Counted from the first letter of the stretch, positions 16,742-25,978 are shown. The stretch is 64,000 nucleotides of DNA from Pontibacter flavimaris (GCF_001907195.1 NZ_LVWA01000005.1:124001-188000), one strand, 5' to 3'. A program made the numbers and translations. The notes: generated by a model not told the origin, from the letters alone.

Positions 16742-17185
16742 CTATTCTTTCGGGATGATGGTTATCTTGCCGTCTTTCTCCAGAATGGCATAACGGATCT
16801 GGTCGAGCCGCTGCAGGCCCTGCATTTCGCGCGCCGACTCCAGGATGTCTGCCTCGTCCACGCGCTCCTTCTTCATGCGGTCCTGCAGCAGCCTCCCATT
16901 CTCTAAAAGTACCAGCGGTCCGCCATCTATAAGCTTTTCCATCGGAAGGAACTTCTGTTTCAGCAGCGACATCAAAATATCCAGCGTTACCAGCGTGATG
17001 ATGAGCAGCATACTGCCCGTCACGGAGTGGTCTTCAGTCAGGAGTGCCTGCTCTGTTGTCTCGGCTATGATCAGGAGCAGCACAAAGTCAAAGACAGTGG
17101 CCTCCGTCAGGGCGCGTTTGCCATTTATCCTGAAAATGATGAGCAGGAAGACGTATAGTATAATCCCTCTGATGATGGTTTCCAT
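16742..17185 (-). CDS. DUF421 (YetF-type) membrane protein
   Basis: 147 residues: two to three membrane segments at the N-terminus (METIIRGIILYVFLLIIFRI, then GSMLLIITLVTLDILMSLL), and a cytoplasmic domain with PLVLLENGRLLQDRMKKERVDEADILESAR, which is the DUF421 signature. YetF-like proteins are uncharacterised. The upstream co-directional gene ends 12 bases before this start, so they form a two-gene operon. Confidence 0.88.
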   Translation of the reverse strand: METIIRGIILYVFLLIIFRINGKRALTEATVFDFVLLLIIAETTEQALLTEDHSVTGSMLLIITLVTLDILMSLLKQKFLPMEKLIDGGPLVLLENGRLLQDRMKKERVDEADILESAREMQGLQRLDQIRYAILEKDGKITIIPKE

Positions 17186-17197
17186 ACTTTACTAGGG

Positions 17198-17701
17198 TTA
17201 TGGGTACACGAATTGGGAAACAGCAATTGCCTCGCCCGCAGGGCCGTGGGCAGTGAAGCTGAGATTACCGGCATGCAGGGGCTTTACATAGAAAATGATG
17301 TGGCTTTGTGCCTGCTCTACACTGAAAGTATAGGTTATCCCTTCGGGGCCCACCTGCACTTTTTCCGGCTCGGGCACTACCTGTTCTACTCGTTGTTCCT
17401 TATAGAAATCGGTGCTGAATCGAATAGCAGGCTCAGAGGTTTGCAGTTGCTGCAGCGTTACTTTCAGCTCACTCGGGACCTGGTGGCGCAGGTAGCGCTC
17501 GTACTCCAGCGTCATGTGCTGCGAGGCTGTAGCTTTCGTTTTCTTGCTGATGCCCGGCAATCCGCCATCACCGGTAAAGCCGAGCAGGGCCGCCAGGATA
17601 ATCAGCAGCATCAGTCCCCAAACAATGCGCTGTATGGTCCAGGTCCTACGCTCCAGCTCCAGATCTTCGTCAATTTCAAGATCCTGGTATTTCTTTTTCA
17701 T
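17198..17701 (-). CDS. single-pass membrane protein, DUF421 operon partner
   Basis: 167 residues: a charged cytoplasmic N-terminus (KKKYQDLEIDEDLELERR), one membrane segment near residues 29-45 followed by a short Gly/Pro-rich stretch, and an extracytoplasmic beta-rich domain to the end (YFVKPLHAGNLSFTAHGPAGE-like strands near 135-155). The ribosome-binding site AAGGAG lies 5 bases before ATG. It is the first gene of the operon with DUF421. No family name recognised. Confidence 0.75.
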   Translation of the reverse strand: MKKKYQDLEIDEDLELERRTWTIQRIVWGLMLLIILAALLGFTGDGGLPGISKKTKATASQHMTLEYERYLRHQVPSELKVTLQQLQTSEPAIRFSTDFYKEQRVEQVVPEPEKVQVGPEGITYTFSVEQAQSHIIFYVKPLHAGNLSFTAHGPAGEAIAVSQFVYP

Positions 17702-17785
17702 AGCTCCTTTATACTTTCAGATGCCTATATAACGCAATATTTATTTTATGGTTAGGTGATGGTCTATAGGCGGGAGCAAGGAGGA

Positions 17786-19099
17786 TTAATGCCAGTTGGC
17801 CATATGATCGGCGTGTGTTTTTAGGTAGGAGCCCGGCTTGTAGAACGTGTCGTAGAAGTCCAGATCGAGGTGGTGGGCCTGCAGATAGGTAATCACAAAG
17901 ATGGAGGGCACCGTGCCGGGAAATTTGCCAAAGGTATCGTAGATATACTGCGCCTGAAGCGCCAAGCATTCCCTGAATTCTTCGGAGTGTACCTCAGCCG
18001 CGCTCCTTACCTTTCCGGACTCTTTCCAGGGACCGGGTGTTTCCGCGTGGAAAGGTCCTCCCTGACTAAACTTCCGGTTGCAGACAGCCTCCACGGCAGC
18101 GCGCATGTCGGGGTAATGCGGTGGGCAATAGCCTTCCATCACGCCGTTTAAGCCGGTAGGGTTAGGATAGGGCCAGCTTTCGCTAGTATCATAACGGAAC
18201 CCGAGCCCTGGCACGGCCGGGTTGCCGCTGGCTCCCAGCATACTGAAAGGGTCTATGCCATTGAACATCCAGCCGCCCAGACCCATAGCCTGCAGCATCA
18301 GGGCGCCGGCATAGCAACTGGTGCTCAGTTCTGCCGTCAGCTCCGCCATCGACCATTGCTCCAGAAACGTGATCGGCCAAACGCTCTGCGGAGATGCCAG
18401 GCGGCTATACTTTTCGATACCGGGGATGGAGCGCTTGTGGATGTCGTCGGTGAGCACCATACCGTTCTGCAACATATAGCAGATGGCCAGCAGCACGTGC
18501 TGCGACAAATCTCCCACAGGTATGACCAGCAACGTGCCGGGCTTGTTGACGACCCAGGTATTATGTGCTTCCACGTAAGGCACCTCACAGGGTAAACCCA
18601 CACGTCCATTCTGCAGCTTCCTGGCTTGGGTTTTCAGGGCATGCACCACGTCCTCCAGGTTTAGTTTTCCCTCGGCATCACGGTCTGCGCTGGCGGGGGC
18701 ATCGCGGTTGTCGAGCACGTAAACGCCCTCGTCGTCGGTAAAAAACGTCATGCTGGTATGGAAGCCCGCAGCGGAGGGAAAAGTACGGCCTCCGGCAGCG
18801 CCGGCGTAATTGGACAGGTGTGGGGCATAACGCCCGGCCCGGTAGATGAGGTGGTGCCAGCTGGTGTTGCCGGCGCAGGCCGCCACTACCAGCAGCTTCT
18901 CCAAGTCAGAAAGCGGCACGGGCGCATGTTTCGATTTATAGGCAAAAACCCCGTCCGGAATCTCGGCGCCCCTAAAGAAACGGCGCGAGCGTCGGCCCAG
19001 CAAAGCCTCCACCAGGCCAAAATCCATCATCCGTTCAAATCCTGTAGGTAAATCCATCCACATGCGTTTATAGTTTGTTTTACTTTGATAGGGGTCCAT
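17786..19099 (-). CDS. nitroreductase-like protein, unknown substrate
   Basis: 437 residues. The N-terminal part LVEALLGRRSRRFFRGAEIP...PLSDLEKLLVVAACAGN resembles the FMN-binding start of nitroreductase/SagB-ThcOx-like proteins (RRS/R pair, then a helix after PL). Further on, ALMLQAMGLGGWMFNGIDPF resembles the second FMN motif (A..L...GLG). The protein is longer than a simple nitroreductase, with an additional C-terminal ~130 residues. The exact reaction is unknown. It is divergent from phzF, and ATG 19063 is an alternative start. Confidence 0.55.
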   Translation of the reverse strand: MDPYQSKTNYKRMWMDLPTGFERMMDFGLVEALLGRRSRRFFRGAEIPDGVFAYKSKHAPVPLSDLEKLLVVAACAGNTSWHHLIYRAGRYAPHLSNYAGAAGGRTFPSAAGFHTSMTFFTDDEGVYVLDNRDAPASADRDAEGKLNLEDVVHALKTQARKLQNGRVGLPCEVPYVEAHNTWVVNKPGTLLVIPVGDLSQHVLLAICYMLQNGMVLTDDIHKRSIPGIEKYSRLASPQSVWPITFLEQWSMAELTAELSTSCYAGALMLQAMGLGGWMFNGIDPFSMLGASGNPAVPGLGFRYDTSESWPYPNPTGLNGVMEGYCPPHYPDMRAAVEAVCNRKFSQGGPFHAETPGPWKESGKVRSAAEVHSEEFRECLALQAQYIYDTFGKFPGTVPSIFVITYLQAHHLDLDFYDTFYKPGSYLKTHADHMANWH

Positions 19100-19245
19100 G
19101 GTTCATTTATTCGCTAAGTATAAACGCAGCGGCTACTAAGTTTTCAGAAGTATACTTTAGGTTGATGCCGGAGCGCGGTAAGTATGGTAGGCAGGACTTT
19201 TTTGCTACCTTGGAGGTGAAGATTTTCACCAGAGACTTCATCAGC

Positions 19246-20034
19246 ATGAAAAAGATAAAACTATACCAGATCGACGCCTTTACCGATAGAGTATTTGGCG
19301 GAAACCCGGCCGCCGTGTGCGTGCTGGATGCCTGGCTGCCTAACGAAACGATGCAGCAGATCGCTGCTGAGAACAACCTGGCCGAAACTGCTTTTGTGGT
19401 GCCGAAAGGGGAAAAGTATGAGATCACCTGGTTTACGCCTACGGTAGAGGTGGACCTGTGCGGCCATGCCACCCTGGCCGCCGCGCACGTTTTGTTCCAG
19501 TACGGCAGCCATACTTCCTCCACCATTACTTTCCTCTCGCGCCGCAGTGGCGTGCTAACGGTGGAGAAGAACGGCGATGCCCTGACCCTGGATTTTCCGG
19601 CAGACGTGCTGGAGCCCGCCGAAACCCCGGAGGCATTGATCACTGCGCTGGGCAAAGCGCCGCAGGAAACCTACCAAGGCAAGACCGATTATCTGCTCAT
19701 TTATACTTCGCAGGCGGATGTGGAGGCCTTCAACCCCGATATTGCGCTCATCAACACGGTGCCGGCCCGGGGCATTATTGTTTCAGCGCCTGGCGATGAG
19801 GTGGATTTCGTGTCACGCTTCTTCTGCCCGCAGGTAGGCATCCCGGAAGATCCTGTTACCGGCTCGGCCCATACTTCGCTGACGCCTTATTGGAGTAAAA
19901 GGCTCGGGAAAAAGACGATGACCGCCCGGCAGCTTTCGAAGCGGCAGGGAGCGCTGCAGTGCGAGTTTCTGGACGACCGAGTAAAAATCACGGGCAAGGC
20001 AGTAACCTATCTGAAAGGGGAGATAGAAGTATAA
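19246..20034 (+). CDS. PhzF-family isomerase-like protein
   Basis: 262 residues from MKKIKLYQIDAFTDRVFGGNPAAVC; the 57-residue upstream extension covers the divergent promoter. PhzF proteins are two-lobed, DapF-like epimerase or isomerase folds. Visible motifs are the conserved GNPAAVC, the Glu of NNLAETAFV (near residue 45), FTPTVEVDLCGHATLA near 65-80, and EDPVTGSAHTSLTPYW near 205. The family ranges from phenazine synthesis to unknown roles; no phenazine genes are present, so only the family can be stated. Confidence 0.9.
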   Translation: MKKIKLYQIDAFTDRVFGGNPAAVCVLDAWLPNETMQQIAAENNLAETAFVVPKGEKYEITWFTPTVEVDLCGHATLAAAHVLFQYGSHTSSTITFLSRRSGVLTVEKNGDALTLDFPADVLEPAETPEALITALGKAPQETYQGKTDYLLIYTSQADVEAFNPDIALINTVPARGIIVSAPGDEVDFVSRFFCPQVGIPEDPVTGSAHTSLTPYWSKRLGKKTMTARQLSKRQGALQCEFLDDRVKITGKAVTYLKGEIEV

Positions 20035-20104
20035 AATCTAAGTTGCGATGAACCTACCCCTAACCTCTCCTTAGAGAGGCGGGGCTGTTAAGTTCTACGT
20101 TTTT

Positions 20105-20250
20105 TGTCATCCTGCAAGTCTCGGATCCCGAACTTGTTTCGGGGGATCTTGGTAAAAGAGGGCCCCTACCCCCGCCGGTAGCAGTGGCTTAACCTCCGCT
20201 CCGGGGGTAGGGGCCCTCTTTTTTAACCAAGATTCTTAACAGAATGACAG
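20105..20250. repeat. large palindromic element
   Basis: The inner arms begin at ATCTTGGT (20146-20153), continue through AAAAGAGGGCCCCTACCCCCG, and end in ACCAAGAT (20225-20232). The outer ends TGTCATCCTG and CAGAATGACA are also nearly complementary. The left inner arm recurs alone at about 25872-25900. It has MITE-like architecture and no gene. Confidence 0.7.
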
Positions 20251-20367
20251 AGGTTTTAACAGGAGTGTATATAGAACTTAACGGTCCAGCTCCAGGGAGG
20301 GGCGGGGGCGGGTTTACAACTTCACCATAGTAGTAAATAGCCACTTGAAGTATAAAAACCACCCTAA

Positions 20368-20400
20368 CAGTAAAGGCTACCGCTTCGGTAGCCTTTACTG
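20368..20400. terminator. bidirectional terminator between phzF-like and nitroreductase genes
   Basis: CAGTAAAGGCTACCG and CGGTAGCCTTTACTG form a 14-base-pair stem with a tiny loop between two convergent genes. Confidence 0.75.
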
Positions 20401-20426
20401 TTTCTATAAAATGCTCGTGTTATACT

Positions 20427-21059
20427 TTAGTCCAGCGTTACAAAGAGCTGCTCCTTGTCGCGGCGCACTTTCTTGGCTGTGGCCAGAAAATCAGCCTCGG
20501 TATGGCGGTAGCCAAGCGGCAGCAACGTAACGCTGCGCAGGCCTTTCTCCTTCAGGTTAAGCAGTTCGTCCAGCGCGGCCGGGTCAAAGCCTTCCATCGG
20601 CGTAGCGTCCACACCTTGTTCGGCAGCGGCAGCCAGGGCAGTACCCAGGGCAATGTAGGCCTGGCGGGCAGACCACTCGTACTTTTGCTCCTGTGTGCGG
20701 CTCACCACGCCATTCATCAGGCTGGCTTTAAAGTCAGCCAGCGATGCTACAGGTATGCCGCGTACGTCGGCAATGTTCTGCATATACTCGTCTACCTCTG
20801 CTTCGGTCACGTTGTTCCAGGCCGCAAAAATAAGCAGGTGCGATGCCTCCACGATCTGAGGCTGGTTGTAGGCCACCTTCTGGATCTGCTGGCGCAGTTC
20901 CGGGTTCTCAACTACCAGGATAGTATAAGGCTGCAAGCCCATGGAGGAAGCCGACAGGCGGGTTGCCTCCAGTATATAGTCCACTTTTTCTTGTGGCACG
21001 CGCTCCCCGGTCATGCGTTTGGTTGCGTAGCGCCAGTTCAAATGCTGTAAAAGACTCAT
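20427..21059 (-). CDS. NAD(P)H-dependent oxidoreductase, nitroreductase family
   Basis: 210 residues from MSLLQHLNWRYATKRM; the longest frame adds 18 upstream residues that look non-coding. FMN motifs: RYATKRMTGERVP near residues 10-22, RLSASSMGLQPY near 33-45, ALGTALAAAAEQGVDATPMEGFD near 135-160, and a C-terminal LPLGYR near 187. The size and motifs are those of NfsB-like enzymes that reduce quinones or nitro compounds. Confidence 0.92.
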   Translation of the reverse strand: MSLLQHLNWRYATKRMTGERVPQEKVDYILEATRLSASSMGLQPYTILVVENPELRQQIQKVAYNQPQIVEASHLLIFAAWNNVTEAEVDEYMQNIADVRGIPVASLADFKASLMNGVVSRTQEQKYEWSARQAYIALGTALAAAAEQGVDATPMEGFDPAALDELLNLKEKGLRSVTLLPLGYRHTEADFLATAKKVRRDKEQLFVTLD

Positions 21060-21195
21060 TAAAGTTATAGTTGTGTTGATAATTAATGTATATACATGCA
21101 AAACTACTATCAAAACAAGGAATTCACTACAGATGGTTCAGTTTTTTTCCGGCAGCCGTTGCTGCAGGTTTATACTTTGGAGCTGCATGAAATGC

Positions 21196-21220
21196 AAAAA
21201 GCCACCCTCAGGAGTGGCTT
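21196..21220 (-). terminator. terminator for the M14 peptidase gene
   Basis: On the minus strand, AGCCACTC...TGGCTTTTTGC gives a stem with a T run, 25 bases after the stop of the gene ending at 21245. Confidence 0.65.
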
Positions 21221-21244
21221 CTATACTTTATACTTGCTTATACT

Positions 21245-23035
21245 TTACAGCGGCAATTTTACCTCCTGCATCAGGCGGCCCACCGGGTAGAGTTGGTGGG
21301 TGAACTCGTAATGCGGCGAATTTCGGTACACAAAGTCGAGCTGGGCGCGGGCGTTTTTGGCAAACTCGGGGTCCTGCTTTCTGCGCGCCTCCAGTTGCTT
21401 GCGCAGCTCGGGGTTCTGCTTCAGGTACTGGGCAGCCAGGTCCTCAAATACGTAGCTCGAGAAGTATTCCTTCTGCATCAGGATCGAGTCGAAGAAGTTC
21501 CAGTTGAAGTAGGAGTCCACGGCCTGCGGCTCCAGCGTCTCTACCAGAAAACGGTTGGCCTCCTGGTTGAGGTACACCACGTAATCGCCCTTGAAGAACT
21601 GGCGCGGCATGCGCCGGGTTTCCACCTGTACTTCTGAGTGTAAATAGTGCCCCTCGTAAGGGCGCTGGCTGGTTTTATAGTCGGTGATGTAGTAGGAGTC
21701 CAGCGTTAGGGTAGTGTCGCGCTTTAACTGCTGCATGTGTACTTTGTTCAGTTTCAGGCGCTCAGTCACCTCATGCCAGGCCTGCGGGATAATGTAAGCA
21801 ACAGGCTTCTCCACCGTCACGGTCGGCACAAACTCATCGTAATAATTGATCTTCTTGCTGTAGGGTGACTTACGGTCGTAGTATAAACGCTCCTGGCCGC
21901 TTACCTCGCTGGGTTTATACTTTGCCTCGTAGCCCAGGAACGGGATCTGCGTTACTTTAGTGGTGTCGAGCTTCCAGTTAAGCGCAAACTGCTTTTGCGT
22001 GAGTGTCTGCTCTTTAGCTTGCTGGCGCAGTTTGCCGATCTCGTCCGCGTCGCGGTGGATGGTCTCGATCATATTTTCCATCAGCTTGTAGGTGGCCTTC
22101 ACGCGCTGGTCGAAGGGCTTGAGCATGTGCGTTTCGGGTACAAAGCCGATCGTATTGTAAAGCGTGGTATAACCGGTGGCATAGCGCGGCGACTCCATAA
22201 AGCCGATGATGCCCTGGTCTGGTGTATCGCCGGCGTGGTTCATGTAGGGCACCATCGGGAACTTGTCCTGCTTCATGCCCTCGTACAGCGTAGGCACCAT
22301 TTTACCGGAAAGATATTTGGCCAGCGTGGGGCTGAGTTTGTTGTGCTGCGTGGCGATGAGCGTCATCACGTGCTGGTAATCGGCCCCATTGGACGTATGG
22401 TTGTCCATGAACACATCCGGGTCCCACTCCCGGAAGATCTGGTGGAAGGTCTGGGCGTTGCGCGAGTCGGTTTTAATGTAGTCGCGGTTCAGGTCCAGGT
22501 TGCGGGCATTGCCCCGGAAGCCGTATACTTCGGGTCCGTTCTGGTTGGTGCGCGTGTGGCTGTTGCGGTTCAGGGCGCCGCCGATGTTGTAAACCGGAAT
22601 GATGGCCAGCACCACATTATCGAGTTGTTTGCGCAGCTTTTTGTTTTGCAGGTAATCGCGTGCCAGCATCATCGTAGCATCAATGCCCTCCGGCTCGCCC
22701 GGGTGGATACCGTTCTGGATCAGCAGCACGCGTTTGTTCTTTTGCTTGATCGAGGCCGGGTCAAAATCCTTGTCTGTGGATACGATCACCAGGTGCAGCG
22801 GGCGTCCTGCGTCGGTCATGCCGTAAGGGAGCATTTTCACTTCGTCATAGGCCTCGTCGAGTTTCTGGTACCACGCGATGGCCTCCTCGTAAGTAGCGGT
22901 CTGGTTGCCGTTGCCTTGCTCGTAAGGCGTTTTCAGGTCGGGTTTGCCTTGGGCTGGCGTACCGGTGCTGAGCAGGGTGGCAAGTAGTAAGGTTATGAGC
23001 ATAGGATGGTGTAGCTGTTTTTGAACAATTGGCAA
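21245..23035 (-). CDS. exported M14-family zinc carboxypeptidase
   Basis: 596 residues with a signal peptide (hydrophobic stretch 13-24, ending TPAQG). The metallocarboxypeptidase zinc motif is HPGEPEG (His and Glu, near residues 112-118), and the third His is probably in VFMDNHTSNGADY near 212. A start at ATG 23002 would leave a signal without a positive n-region, so I keep 23035. It probably hydrolyses peptides in the periplasm. The upstream gap contains a purine-rich repeat. Confidence 0.92.
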   Translation of the reverse strand: MPIVQKQLHHPMLITLLLATLLSTGTPAQGKPDLKTPYEQGNGNQTATYEEAIAWYQKLDEAYDEVKMLPYGMTDAGRPLHLVIVSTDKDFDPASIKQKNKRVLLIQNGIHPGEPEGIDATMMLARDYLQNKKLRKQLDNVVLAIIPVYNIGGALNRNSHTRTNQNGPEVYGFRGNARNLDLNRDYIKTDSRNAQTFHQIFREWDPDVFMDNHTSNGADYQHVMTLIATQHNKLSPTLAKYLSGKMVPTLYEGMKQDKFPMVPYMNHAGDTPDQGIIGFMESPRYATGYTTLYNTIGFVPETHMLKPFDQRVKATYKLMENMIETIHRDADEIGKLRQQAKEQTLTQKQFALNWKLDTTKVTQIPFLGYEAKYKPSEVSGQERLYYDRKSPYSKKINYYDEFVPTVTVEKPVAYIIPQAWHEVTERLKLNKVHMQQLKRDTTLTLDSYYITDYKTSQRPYEGHYLHSEVQVETRRMPRQFFKGDYVVYLNQEANRFLVETLEPQAVDSYFNWNFFDSILMQKEYFSSYVFEDLAAQYLKQNPELRKQLEARRKQDPEFAKNARAQLDFVYRNSPHYEFTHQLYPVGRLMQEVKLPL

Positions 23036-23053
23036 TGATAAGAAAAACTATGC

Positions 23054-23120
23054 AGTTAGAAAGTTGGGAAGTTAAAAAGTTAGAAAGTTGGGGAGTTTAG
23101 GAGTTAGAGAGTTGGGGAGT
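23054..23120 (+). repeat. degenerate polypurine repeat tract
   Basis: Repeated GTTAGAAA/GTTGGGGA/GTTAAAAA units of about 8-10 bases, all purine-rich on the plus strand, lying between two minus-strand genes. It is the counterpart of 6502-6566. Confidence 0.6.
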
Positions 23121-23194
23121 ATGGAAATAAAAAAGACGCAAGGATTGGTTGCGTCTTGAGATGATAGCGTGTGATCTTACTTTTTCTCAGGGAG

Positions 23195-23644
23195 CTAGGC
23201 ATAATACCTGCGGCCTCTGCTTTTATCTTTCTGGAAGAACTTATAATCGATGCTATACTTGCCGGGACCGATGAAGAGGAGCGAGGCGAAAAGTATGGCT
23301 GCCTCCAGAGAGTGAGAGTAGCCGCCAAAGCTGTCTCCGCCGGCTACGTGTTTCAGAGTGGCCACCAGCATCGTGACCAGGAGCAACATAACGGCGGGGC
23401 GGAAAAGCAGGCCCAGTACCAGCAGCGCACCGCCGGCCACCTCCGCAAAACCAGCCATAAAGCCCCAGAAAACAGGCGCGAAGCCGATCCCGAGCAGCTC
23501 CATGTGCTGCCCGACAGCCTCCCAGCGTTCAGCGCCACCGGCCAGTTTTGGCCAGCCATGAAGTATAAACATGACGCCGATGCCCACCCGGAGCAGCAGC
23601 AACCCGAAGTTTTTTGATTTGTAGCCTGCGCGAAGTATAGCCAT
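23195..23644 (-). CDS. DoxX-family membrane protein
   Basis: 149 residues with four membrane segments: LLLLRVGIGVMFILHGWPKL (the DoxX start), PVFWGFMAGFAEVAGGALLVLG, PAVMLLLVTMLVATL and LEAAILFASLLFIGPGKYSID. The C-terminus is basic. DoxX-like proteins are small quinone-linked or structural membrane proteins of unclear role. Confidence 0.92.
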   Translation of the reverse strand: MAILRAGYKSKNFGLLLLRVGIGVMFILHGWPKLAGGAERWEAVGQHMELLGIGFAPVFWGFMAGFAEVAGGALLVLGLLFRPAVMLLLVTMLVATLKHVAGGDSFGGYSHSLEAAILFASLLFIGPGKYSIDYKFFQKDKSRGRRYYA

Positions 23645-23684
23645 GGTGGCAAGTATAGGAATTTACCATGAATATAGCAACCTG

Positions 23685-24299
23685 CTAATATACTAAGATT
23701 TTTCTGATAAGCAGATCAGCCGGTACGGTGGCGGCACTTATGCTGGAAATCTGGCTACCGGAGAGGGTGCCGTGATCAAGTATAAAACTCATGCCGGCCT
23801 CCGGTGCAATGGCTACCAGGTTGCCTTCTTCAAAAGTGACCGAATGTATCTCGTAGGCTTGCTGCAGCTCGCTATATGTAGCGCCCACGCCAATTCCTTT
23901 GGCCGTTTCATACGTTGGGCTAAGCACGCTAATGCGCCATACGTTACAGTCGTCCTCACACGCCTGCTCTACCAATATTCCCTTAGGCTGATCTTCGGGG
24001 CGCAGCACATAGGCCGTGCTTTGCGTGCCTTCCAAACTTAGCGTGGTGTCTTTTATACTTAGGCCCACAGCCACCTGCTCGCGCATTTGCGCTATGGGCA
24101 TACCGATCCGGACATTCCCGACCTGCTGCTTCTCCACCACAAATAGGGCTGGGTCGGGCTGGGCGGTTTCTTCTTCGGCGGTGTCAGGAAGCAGGGATAT
24201 GTCGGGGGCTGATGCCGTCTCTTCGTCTTCGGTTTGCTGCGAAAGACAAGCTGCCATGCCCACTCCCAGTAACACCGCATAAATTATATTCTTTAGCAT
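23685..24299 (-). CDS. lipoprotein of unknown function
   Basis: 204 residues. A signal peptide with lipobox GMAAC (Cys18) is followed by an acidic, low-complexity linker (EDEETASAPD...EEETAQPD) and a folded domain from about residue 55 containing VGNVRIGMPIAQMREQV and a second, similar IGVGATYSELQQAYEI segment. These two GMP/GAT-type motifs look like an internal duplication. It is expected on the outer or inner membrane. No family name recognised. Confidence 0.75.
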   Translation of the reverse strand: MLKNIIYAVLLGVGMAACLSQQTEDEETASAPDISLLPDTAEEETAQPDPALFVVEKQQVGNVRIGMPIAQMREQVAVGLSIKDTTLSLEGTQSTAYVLRPEDQPKGILVEQACEDDCNVWRISVLSPTYETAKGIGVGATYSELQQAYEIHSVTFEEGNLVAIAPEAGMSFILDHGTLSGSQISSISAATVPADLLIRKILVY

Positions 24300-24421
24300 G
24301 GTTGTCTCCGTCTAGGTGTTATTTAATTTTATAAACCTTGATGCGCAGCTGCGGGTTGTAGTATATTAGCAGCAAGAACAAAATCGTTTAATTCGTTACA
24401 CATCAACTTAAAATAGTTAAA

Positions 24422-25198
24422 ATGGCTAAACCATTAATCTTAGTTTCCAACGACGACGGTATTACCGCACCGGGCATACGCACTTTGGTGCGCGTGGCCA
24501 TGCGGGTAGGGGAAGTGGTGGTAGTGGCCCCGGATTCGCCGCAGTCGGGCATGGGGCACGCCATTACCATTGGTAACACGCTTCGCTTAGATAAATCCAT
24601 TGCTTTAGAGGACCTTGGCGTGGAGGCGTACGAGTGCTCCGGCACCCCGGCCGACTGCGTGAAACTGGCCAAGTTCCACGTGCTCAAAGACCGCCAGCCC
24701 GACCTGGTGGTGAGCGGAATCAACCACGGCTCCAACTCCAGCATCAGCGTGCTTTATTCGGGCACCATGTCGGCGGCCATTGAGGCGGCCATCGAAGGAC
24801 TGCCGGCCATCGGTTTCTCACTCTGCGATTACGGCCACGGGGCTGATTTTACCCATACCGAGGAGTTTGTGGAGAAGATCATCCGCGAGGCGATCGAGCA
24901 CGGCATCCCGGAGAACACGGCCCTGAACGTGAACTTGCCGAAGAGGAGCGAGGAGCCGATAAAGGGCATTAAGGTATGCCGCCAGGCCCGCGCCAAGTGG
25001 CAGGAGGAGTTCGACGAGCGCCTGGACCCGCACAACCGCAAGTACTTCTGGATGACGGGCAGCTTCGTGAACCACGACAAGGGCGAGGACACCGACGAGT
25101 GGGCGCTGGTGAACAACTACGTCTCCATCGTTCCCTGCCAGTTCGACATGACGGCCCACCACGCCATGAGCATCATCAATGAGGACTGGAGTTTTTAA
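24422..25198 (+). CDS. surE: 5'-nucleotidase SurE
   Basis: 258 residues. Survival protein E dephosphorylates nucleoside 5'- (and 3'-) monophosphates and uses a metal ion. The metal site motif SNDDGITAPGI lies at residues 8-18, the conserved Asn-His is in SGINHGSNSS near 99-108, and YSGTMSAAIEAAIEG follows. The length is normal. It is followed 27 bases later by a strong terminator. Confidence 0.97.
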   Translation: MAKPLILVSNDDGITAPGIRTLVRVAMRVGEVVVVAPDSPQSGMGHAITIGNTLRLDKSIALEDLGVEAYECSGTPADCVKLAKFHVLKDRQPDLVVSGINHGSNSSISVLYSGTMSAAIEAAIEGLPAIGFSLCDYGHGADFTHTEEFVEKIIREAIEHGIPENTALNVNLPKRSEEPIKGIKVCRQARAKWQEEFDERLDPHNRKYFWMTGSFVNHDKGEDTDEWALVNNYVSIVPCQFDMTAHHAMSIINEDWSF

Positions 25199-25225
25199 CT
25201 TTATACTTCCGGTTAACGCCTGGCC

Positions 25226-25266
25226 ATCGCCCCTACAGATTAAATTTTGTAGGGGCGATCGTTTTT
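25226..25266. terminator. terminator after surE
   Basis: ATCGCCCCTACA and TGTAGGGGCGAT form a 12-base-pair stem around GATTAAATTT, followed by CGTTTTT. The T run overlaps the stop codon of the convergent gene. Confidence 0.88.
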
Positions 25267-25696
25267 AGAGCTGTTCTTGCTCTTTCTTCTTCCTGCCTGG
25301 GGCAGGCGTAATGCCAATGGGAACAGTAAAGCGTACCGGTACCAGTTTGTTGTTCTGCATACCCGGCTCCCACTTACCGCTCATTTTATAGATGGCTTTT
25401 AGACAGGCTGCGTCTACTTCCGGGGAGATACGCTGCACTACCTCCACATCTTTTATAGAGCCATCCACCTCCACAACAAAGCTTAAGGTAACAGTGCCAG
25501 CCGGCGGGTTCTTCGGCAGCTTGATGTTGGAGCCAAGAAACCTGAACATCGCCTCATCGCCGCCTTTAAACCGGGGCACTTGCTCAACGTAAGTCCAGGT
25601 CTCTTCTGCCGGGACTGCTGTTGAATCCTGGGCAGAAGCGGCATTAGAAAGTATACATGCTGCAGCAAAGAAAGTAGCAACTATAAATGTTTTCAT
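25265..25696 (-). CDS. exported single TonB C-terminal-domain protein
   Basis: 143 residues from MKTFIVATFF; the longer frame adds 8. A signal peptide (to ASAQ) is followed by WTYVEQVPRFKGGDEAMFRFLGSNIKLP and VEVDGSIKDVEVVQRISPEVDAACLKAI, the TonB_C fold. There is no N-terminal membrane anchor beyond the signal and no proline-rich spacer, so it is not a standard TonB. It shares its motif set with the genes at 26535 and 27863. Confidence 0.85.
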   Translation of the reverse strand: MKTFIVATFFAAACILSNAASAQDSTAVPAEETWTYVEQVPRFKGGDEAMFRFLGSNIKLPKNPPAGTVTLSFVVEVDGSIKDVEVVQRISPEVDAACLKAIYKMSGKWEPGMQNNKLVPVRFTVPIGITPAPGRKKKEQEQL

Positions 25697-25978
25697 ACTT
25701 GGATAATAGTAAGGATCCAAAAGTATGGCTTTTCTTTTTGCTGTGTCATTAAAAGCGGAGAACTTATTTTGCTGTTCCGTACATCCGTGTCCGGAACTTT
25801 ACCTGCTGCGGACTTCCCAATCTGCTTGAGCCATACTTTATACTTTGGCTGAATGACGATTTTGAGGATTCAAAAGAGGGCCCCTACCCCCGGGGATGAG
25901 CCGGATTTTATACTTGGGCTATAGTTCTCCTCCCGATTTATACTTGAGTAGTTATTATACTTGCCTTTTTCCATGGTG

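Larger units (their letters stand above)
20035..20426. repeat. gene-free stretch with a large inverted repeat
   Basis: 392 bases between convergent genes. It contains C-rich palindromic tracts (about 20050-20090 and 20289-20312), a ~145-base inverted repeat (20105-20250, separate entry), and the bidirectional terminator at 20368-20400. Confidence 0.7.
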
